Of a stretch of 64,000 bases of DNA, positions 59,187 to 64,000 are shown one piece after another (position 1 is the stretch's first letter; every line of letters begins with the position of its first letter). The notes below the pieces were generated by a model, which was given only the letters and a program-made list of their open reading frames with translations, was not told the DNA's origin and did not search any database. The stretch lies in assembly GCA_964437725.1 (NCBI GenBank), contig CAYTIB010000036.1:87564-151563 (forward strand), given 5' to 3'. Both the position numbers and the translations under genes were made by a program. Source of the stretch: CAYTIB01 sp964437725. GTDB taxonomy: Bacteria > UBA8248 > JACPRG01 > G963555815.

Positions 59187-61484
59187 TCAATCTGGTTTAT
59201 GAAGTGCCAGAAATCGGCGAGCATAGGTGCGTTCGTAAACCTCACCCTGCTCGAGCTCTCCATTTAATAGTGCATCGCGAGTGGCATCTAGAAGTTCTCG
59301 GTAAATAGGCCCTGGCTCTACACCCATAGAGATGAGATCATCCCCTCCGATCGAAAGTTTTATGTCCTTAAGGTGAGTCAGATAAAGCGAGATGCTTTTT
59401 TTTGCCTGCTGAGAGTGCGTAGTGGATAAAACGTACACGAGAGTTTCGTGTGCTAATGGATGAAGGATATTATAAACCATGCTGGAAGAGATATCTGAAC
59501 GGGCAAGCTTTGCCAATAGAGGATCGGTCTCTAGGCGGGCTTGTAGAGCGCGATCTAGTAATCGTTCTGACATGGCCAGGCGTTTGCAAGCGGACTTCAT
59601 TTCGCTTAGTGAAAGTTCTTCGAAAAGACCGATGAGATAAATTAGCCACTCGTCAATCTTGTTTCCCGCGAACATCAAATTGTACCAATTTATAGCCTGA
59701 CCAATCTCTCCAAAACGGTGTTTTATAGCGTTTATTTCATGTAGCTTAGGGTGAATAAACCGCAGTAACTTCAAGTGGCTTAGATGTGAAATGTGTCGCC
59801 ACGGTTCATTTTCCGACAAAATAATTTTTAGTTCGCTGAACAACCGTTTTCCAGACAGGCGGTCAAAAAGATTGTTGCGGATGGCGTTTTCCAGTAGAGA
59901 TAGAGTTTGAGTTCCTATGGAAAATCCGTACCGCTCTGCAAACCGGACGACTCGGAAAGCGCGTGTTGGATCATCTTCGAAACTCAGGTTGTGTAAGACG
60001 CGGAGTTTTTTTTCTTTTAGGTCTTGCCGAGAGTCGAAGAAGTCAAGAAGTCGCCACGCGCGCTTTCCATTCAGCTGAATTGCCATGGCATTGATGGAAA
60101 AATCTCGCCTGTATAGGTCCGCTCTGATATCACTTGCCTCAATCAAAGGCATGGCGGCAGGTTGCTCGTAGTATTCCACGCGGGCCGTGGCGATGTCGAT
60201 GTGGTTTTTGCTGGCAAAAGTGATATTGGCAGTCCCGAATCGTCGATGGAGCCGGCACCGTCCATTTTCTTTATCTGCAAAAAGATGTGCAAAGTTGATT
60301 CCATTTCCCTCGACGACAAGGTCGACATCAACGCTTTCGATGCCCAGAAGCAGATCACGTACAATTCCGCCGACCAAGTATACCGTGTAGTCCAACTCGT
60401 CGGCGGTCTGTGCGGCGATTTCCAGAAGACGGAAATACTCGCGCGATAGCCGATCGCGGACAAGGGTTTTAATGCCGTGAGTGCGGGGCTCAGCCCTGAT
60501 TTCCCCCCCGCGCACTTTTCCCGTGGTTGGTAGCACGATGTTCTCCGCTGTTCGCTTTTTGCCGAGTGCCCTCTCTAATTGGCCAAGTAGCTGATCTCGA
60601 ACCTGGACCAGTGTTAGGTTTTTAACGGCTGCAGAGGCTGCAGAGGGGTGCCCACCACCACCAAAGTTTACCATTTGCGCCCCCACATCGATCTTCGGAG
60701 AATGGCTCCGAGCAACCAATTGAATCTTGTTTCCCATCCGGACCAGTAGAAAAGAAGCTTGGGTGTCAGCAGCCGCGTGAAACTTTTGAGCAACGAGAGA
60801 AATATTGTTCACATATTCCTCTCGAGACGCAATTGATAGTGTAATGGTAGTTCCCATAATTTGGATTTCTTCCGCAGATTCCATTAAATCATGTAAAAGG
60901 GTAATCTGAATCGGATTAAGGTCCCTTTGAAGTAGTTCCGTGACTGCGGTCGGATCCGCACCTTTAGACAGGAGGATGTTTGCCATTTCCAGATCTTCTG
61001 GCATGGTGTTGATTGAGGAGAAGCTACAGGTATCCTCATGAATCCCCAGGTTAAAAAGCGTGGCTTCTTCCGGACTGAAGGATTTACCTTGTTCCATCAA
61101 AAGCCCAACCAAAATGGTAGTTGTTGCCCCGACCGGACGAATCCACTTTGCGTCTGCACGGAAATTTCGATTTGTTTCTGTGTGATGGTCGTAAACATGG
61201 ACCTCCACATCTGGCCGATCCAGTAGGCTTGTCAAATTTCCAATTCGTTCTTTGGATTGTGTGTCTAGAACAATTAGCCGCCGAATGGTATCGAGATCAA
61301 TCTGACGAATTTTTTGCATCTGGACCGGACATCGACCGGCCTGGATATATTCACGGACGGACGGTTCTTGAGAGCCAGGGAAAACACAAGCAGCTCCAGA
61401 GTATAGTTTTTCTGCCGCAACTATAGCAGCGAGACAGTCGAAGTCTGCACCAATGTGTGTTGTGATAAGATCCATGGTTCCCAT
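59187..61484 (-). CDS. DHH phosphoesterase - CCA/poly(A) nucleotidyltransferase fusion lacking CBS domains
   Basis: 765-residue two-part protein. The N-terminal DHH domain has IGADFDCLAAIVAAE, IVLDTQSKERIG, VYDHHTE (99-101) and the DHHA1 motif NFGGGGHPSAASA (275-279). After a linker of about 40 residues the class II nucleotidyltransferase has YLVGGIVRDLLLG (371-377), DVDLVVEG and RRDFSINAMAIQL, then EDDPTRAFRVVRFAERYGF. The family usually has two CBS domains (about 120 residues) between the halves; here there is no room for them. It adds C or A residues to tRNA 3' ends, the DHH half being a probable nanoRNase/phosphoesterase. It starts the trpS-ileS-lspA unit. Confidence 0.88.
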   Translation of the reverse strand: MGTMDLITTHIGADFDCLAAIVAAEKLYSGAACVFPGSQEPSVREYIQAGRCPVQMQKIRQIDLDTIRRLIVLDTQSKERIGNLTSLLDRPDVEVHVYDHHTETNRNFRADAKWIRPVGATTTILVGLLMEQGKSFSPEEATLFNLGIHEDTCSFSSINTMPEDLEMANILLSKGADPTAVTELLQRDLNPIQITLLHDLMESAEEIQIMGTTITLSIASREEYVNNISLVAQKFHAAADTQASFLLVRMGNKIQLVARSHSPKIDVGAQMVNFGGGGHPSAASAAVKNLTLVQVRDQLLGQLERALGKKRTAENIVLPTTGKVRGGEIRAEPRTHGIKTLVRDRLSREYFRLLEIAAQTADELDYTVYLVGGIVRDLLLGIESVDVDLVVEGNGINFAHLFADKENGRCRLHRRFGTANITFASKNHIDIATARVEYYEQPAAMPLIEASDIRADLYRRDFSINAMAIQLNGKRAWRLLDFFDSRQDLKEKKLRVLHNLSFEDDPTRAFRVVRFAERYGFSIGTQTLSLLENAIRNNLFDRLSGKRLFSELKIILSENEPWRHISHLSHLKLLRFIHPKLHEINAIKHRFGEIGQAINWYNLMFAGNKIDEWLIYLIGLFEELSLSEMKSACKRLAMSERLLDRALQARLETDPLLAKLARSDISSSMVYNILHPLAHETLVYVLSTTHSQQAKKSISLYLTHLKDIKLSIGGDDLISMGVEPGPIYRELLDATRDALLNGELEQGEVYERTYARRFLALHKPD

Positions 61485-61544
61485 ATTCCGACTGGTTTTT
61501 CCGATGATTTGCCCCCATCCAATTTAGGGATCTGAAATAAACCC

Positions 61545-62618
61545 ATGCAAAAGCCCTCCAGACTCATACTCATTCTCGGTCTATTGGGATGCCTGCTTTT
61601 ACCAGCCACAGGGTGGAGTTTGCCTCCTTGTAAGGATAGCCCTTCAACATATTATATTACTAGTAGGAATTGGACTGATTGTTTTGGCACCTATACCAGA
61701 AAGGGGAACGAATACGTTGGTGAATGGAAGTATGGCAAAAGGCACGGACAAGGAACCTTCACCTCTGCCCGTGGGAAAAAATACGTTGGTGAATGGAAGG
61801 GTGGCAAACCACACGGACAAGTTACCCTTACCTATGCCGATGGGAGAAAATACGTTGGTGAATGGAAGGATGGCAAAAGGCACGGATATGGTACGTTTAC
61901 CCGGGCAAATGGAAGGATAATAGAAGGCATATGGGAGAATGGAAAGTTCGTCAGGACAAAGAAAGAACAGATTGCGAGAGAAAATAAACGCAAGAAAGAA
62001 CAGATTGCGAGAGAAAATAAACAAAAGAGAGAACAGATTGCAAGAGAAAATAAACGCAAGAAAGAACAGATTGCGAGAGAAAATAAACAAAAGAGAGAAC
62101 AGATAGCAAGAGAAAAACAAAGTGCATCGAACCCCGGATTCAGAGACCTCAAACCAGGACTTCACCGTTCTACAATCAAGAAAAAGGAAGTATGTATGGG
62201 TTCGTTGAGTAGTCAATTAGGGACTACCTGCTATGGTTTAGACAATCTGAAGTTTTTTGGAACATTTGATAAATATTCCCTTTTAGAAAAGTTGACGGTT
62301 GATTTAGGTCCATACGTTCAGAAGAAGGGTAAGGACAACATCTACCTTAAGATGAGGAACGGTCTAGGGGCAAAATACAAAATGGATTTTGAGTTCTCGG
62401 AACGAGACCGACAACTTTTTAATGAGGGAGTAAAAGGAAAACTTTATACGGTCTATAACGGGGGACAGGTTGCACTTCTTATAGGCAGGAAGAAAAGAGG
62501 GTCATCACCTTGGTCATCAAGTGACCTCTGGTTATATGTTGAATATAGAGATGTAAAACCTGGACAAAGATTTCTTAAATCCACCAAACCGAAACGAGCA
62601 AAAACAAGTGATTTTTAG
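61545..62618 (+). CDS. secreted MORN-repeat protein with charged repeat segment
   Basis: 357 residues. A signal peptide (RLILILGLLGCLLLPATGWS) precedes three complete MORN repeats (EYVGEWKYGKRHGQGTFTS and two like it, 23 residues each) and a partial fourth (IEGIWENGKFV). Five 11-residue repeats of the KKEQIARENKR type form a charged helix at about residues 139-193. The C-terminal ~150 residues have no family that I recognise. A LLGC near the signal end could be a lipobox, but its position is doubtful. MORN repeats bind lipids or act as length markers. It is A-rich compared with the upstream genes. It diverges from the DHH-CCA gene. Confidence 0.78.
   Translation: MQKPSRLILILGLLGCLLLPATGWSLPPCKDSPSTYYITSRNWTDCFGTYTRKGNEYVGEWKYGKRHGQGTFTSARGKKYVGEWKGGKPHGQVTLTYADGRKYVGEWKDGKRHGYGTFTRANGRIIEGIWENGKFVRTKKEQIARENKRKKEQIARENKQKREQIARENKRKKEQIARENKQKREQIAREKQSASNPGFRDLKPGLHRSTIKKKEVCMGSLSSQLGTTCYGLDNLKFFGTFDKYSLLEKLTVDLGPYVQKKGKDNIYLKMRNGLGAKYKMDFEFSERDRQLFNEGVKGKLYTVYNGGQVALLIGRKKRGSSPWSSSDLWLYVEYRDVKPGQRFLKSTKPKRAKTSDF
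61711..61917 (+). repeat. three 69-bp tandem repeats encoding MORN units
   Basis: AATACGTTGGTGAATGGAAG recurs at 61711, 61780 and 61849, exactly 69 bases apart. The copies keep the TGGAAG...GGCAAA core and diverge in the second half, where the MORN residues differ. Confidence 0.85.
61959..62123 (+). repeat. five 33-bp tandem repeats (minisatellite) inside the MORN gene
   Basis: Five in-frame 33-base units each encode KKEQIARENKR or a close variant. Copies alternate in a 66-base super-unit (AAGAAAGAACAG / AAGAGAGAACAG), pointing to expansion by duplication of pairs. The last copy is degenerate. Confidence 0.9.
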
Positions 62619-62904
62619 CACAGAAAAAGAGTCCCTCTGCGTTTCCCGAAAGCAGAGCTAAACGGAATCCGTTGTGAGTAAACGACACACGTCACTCCTA
62701 AAACCTTATGGACCGCCAGTAAACAACTTAAATAAGAACTGTAGGAGAAATATAGGAACTTTAAAAGATAAAGGGTCCCTGCTAAAAGCTACCCTCGTAC
62801 CAACTCGGAGTCCCTTAACGATCTCTTTCCATCTAAGAAACCCGGGGTTTCACGTTCCCAATTAATCCTTCTTTTTTTCTTATTTCTTTGCGAAAATATT
62901 CAGT
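62619..62904 (+). other. A/T-rich gap between the MORN gene and the Adhesin_E-like gene
   Basis: 286 bases without a convincing gene. A 6-bp stem CTCTGC...GCAGAG lies at about 62637-62659, with no T tract, so it is not a clear terminator. A small open frame at 62674-62865 has no ribosome site or family and is left out. A T-rich run at 62868-62888 precedes the next gene. Confidence 0.4.
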
Positions 62905-63363
62905 ATGAAAAAAATCCTGATGGCCACCTCGCTTGCATTTCTTCTGATGCTTCCGTCTGTCTGTTTGGCTGAATGGGCGAAGGTGGGTAGGGATAACAAG
63001 GGACGGGATATTTATGTTGATTACGATACGCTAAAAAAAGGTGGGGGAAACTATTTAGTTTACTGGGAATTGATTGATCAGGTGGAGCGTAGTGAAGAGC
63101 GGTTATCCGGAGGGGATTACACTATTTTCACCAAAATGGGATCTGAAAAAAATTGGAATAGAGTTTACTGCAAAGGATTCTTCTTCAATAAAACCCCGGC
63201 TTGGAAACGTATGTACTATGTGAAGTGTGAAGGACTAATGGGGGAAAATTGCGGTTCTGGCATAAGTTGGGTTAGTAGATTAAAACCGATACCCCCTGAT
63301 GCGTGGAATGCGCCGTTGTTCAAGAAGATCTGCGAGATCGGAAAAAAGTTTGATGAAAAATAG
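62905..63363 (+). CDS. small secreted protein, surface-adhesin E-like domain
   Basis: 152 residues. MKKILMATSLAFLLMLPSV with CLAEWAKV forms a signal peptide with cleavage after LA. The mature protein begins EWAKVGRDNKGRDIYVDYDT, then NYLVYWELIDQVE, which is the start of the Adhesin_E (surface-adhesin protein E-like) domain common in secreted proteobacterial proteins of unknown role. Cysteines at about residues 90, 110 and 117 could pair. No membrane helix beyond the signal. ATG start without a strong ribosome site. It lies in an A/T-rich stretch with the MORN gene and may be accessory DNA. Confidence 0.7.
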   Translation: MKKILMATSLAFLLMLPSVCLAEWAKVGRDNKGRDIYVDYDTLKKGGGNYLVYWELIDQVERSEERLSGGDYTIFTKMGSEKNWNRVYCKGFFFNKTPAWKRMYYVKCEGLMGENCGSGISWVSRLKPIPPDAWNAPLFKKICEIGKKFDEK

Positions 63364-63542
63364 CGCCCTTCTTACCCGCTTCATTCATCCTTCCGATACA
63401 TCCAATCACACCCCTCATAAATGTTTAGACCGCGCGCATATAGTGAGGCCTCCGGTAAGAGGCACAATCATAATAGGTGTACTCCGCTTCAAGCCGTGCT
63501 AACAGGTAGACGCTACGCCCTTTCACAAGGCAAAATAGGGAC

Positions 63543-64000
63543 ATGACTCAAGCTCCTTGGCTTCCAACAAAAGCGGAATTAGACGATCCGGATATTTCGG
63601 AGGACAAGGTCTGGGCGAAAGTCTGGACGAGGATGAAGCGGTGGTACCTCAAGGGGTGCTTGGAAAAAGTCAGTCCCGCAAAGGGAAGGGATAAAGAGTC
63701 TGTTCAGGCAGGGCGTAAAAAGGAAGTCCAGATTTTTTTTAAGAAGTTAGAAAAAGCAATCACCAGGCATCCGCAAAAGGTCTTTTGCGTCACGTTTCTT
63801 ATGGCGTTTGTTCCGGTAGAGCAGGAAGAAGAAGATCCTGCTGTAAAGGCTCACGAGAAATCCCATTTAGCCATCCAAGAATCGAACGAAAAGCTCCTCA
63901 AGAAACTCAAATCAATTCAGGGTGTGAAGGATGTGCATATCTTCCCCGCTGAAATCGAGTGGGAGGAGAAATACAAACGCCCACCTTCTCCCGTTGTTGA
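63543..64000 (+). CDS. unrecognised protein (partial, runs off right edge)
   Basis: An open frame of at least 152 codons from ATG 63543, with AGGG just upstream, continues past the window edge. The N-terminus MTQAPWLPTKAELDDPD is polar. A lysine-rich amphipathic middle (FFKKLEKAITRHPQKVFCV) follows, then an acidic stretch EEEDPAVKAHEKSHLA and IKSIQGVKDVHIFP-like segments. There is no signal peptide or transmembrane helix. No family is recognised; it looks soluble and cytoplasmic. Its codon use is ordinary. It lies 180 bases after the Adhesin_E-like gene on the same strand. Confidence 0.65.
   Translation, partial: MTQAPWLPTKAELDDPDISEDKVWAKVWTRMKRWYLKGCLEKVSPAKGRDKESVQAGRKKEVQIFFKKLEKAITRHPQKVFCVTFLMAFVPVEQEEEDPAVKAHEKSHLAIQESNEKLLKKLKSIQGVKDVHIFPAEIEWEEKYKRPPSPVV

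Noticed and set aside
61644..62216. 190-codon minus-strand frame across the MORN gene
   Set aside because: It is created by the tandem repeats read backwards (monotonous Phe/Leu/Ser) and has no support.
62674..62865. 63-codon frame in the gap after the MORN gene
   Set aside because: No ribosome site, no domain and low-complexity composition.

Overview
The window reads as chromosomal DNA of an uncultured-type Gram-negative (diderm) bacterium. It carries the core of an LPS-making outer membrane: lipid A genes (lpxA, lpxB, lpxD, lpxI, lpxK, an LpxL-type acyltransferase), Kdo genes (kdsA, kdsD, kdsC, waaA), heptose genes (rfaE1, rfaE2, two GT9 heptosyltransferases), LPS and lipoprotein transport (msbA-like, lptF, lptG, lolC, lolD, lnt, lspA) and bamA with a Skp/OmpH chaperone. 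LpxI instead of LpxH, a Gfo/Idh oxidoreductase beside lpxA, ClpC, a DHH-CCA fusion and a eukaryote-like citrate synthase together resemble Deltaproteobacteria-type, Nitrospinota or SAR324 lineages. The phylum cannot be fixed by reading alone. Base composition is moderate (by eye just under half G+C), and TTG/GTG starts and 4-base stop/start overlaps are common.

Layout. 1-12022 (minus): an LPS core/sugar operon running from an LpxL-type acyltransferase through waaF, rfaE1/rfaE2, a second heptosyltransferase, a sugar-nucleotide epimerase, a Trm112-like zinc protein, a WaaE-type GT2, two GT4 enzymes, an MsbA-like exporter and a third GT4 that runs off the left edge. A good sigma70-type promoter lies at 12050-12079. 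12214-14510 (plus): lptF-lptG, diverging from that operon. 14517-39854 (minus): a long array HNH - uvrB - uvrC - lnt - prfB (with its programmed frameshift) - lysS - lolC - lolD - clpC, a strong intrinsic terminator, then bamA - ompH - lpxD - fabZ - lpxA - gnnA-like - lpxI - lpxB - DUF374 - waaA - lpxK.

40027-49210 (plus): a class A PBP, a degenerate receiver protein, a thiolase, a coiled-coil membrane protein, then kdsD-kdsC-methylmalonyl-CoA mutase (tightly coupled) and a VOC protein. 49221-51693 (minus): citrate synthase and an OmpA-like lipoprotein. 51795-54014 (plus): an MFS transporter and kdsA with a clear terminator. 54029-61484 (minus): DHH-CCA fusion - M50 protease - trpS - ileS - lspA. 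61545-64000 (plus): an A-rich accessory stretch with a MORN-repeat secreted protein containing a 33-bp minisatellite, a small secreted Adhesin_E-like protein and an unrecognised gene cut by the right edge.

Taken together the window is an outer-membrane biogenesis island: lipid A and Kdo are made, core heptoses and sugars are added, MsbA and Lpt move LPS, Lnt/LspA/LolCD mature and release lipoproteins, and BamA/Skp insert barrels. No rRNA, tRNA, CRISPR array, insertion sequence or prophage was seen. I found no clearly new multigene system. The points most worth checking are the GnnA-like enzyme without GnnB beside lpxA, the CBS-less DHH-CCA fusion, the Fe-S type TrpRS, the kdsC-mutase coupling, the lpxB start, and the repeat-bearing MORN gene.
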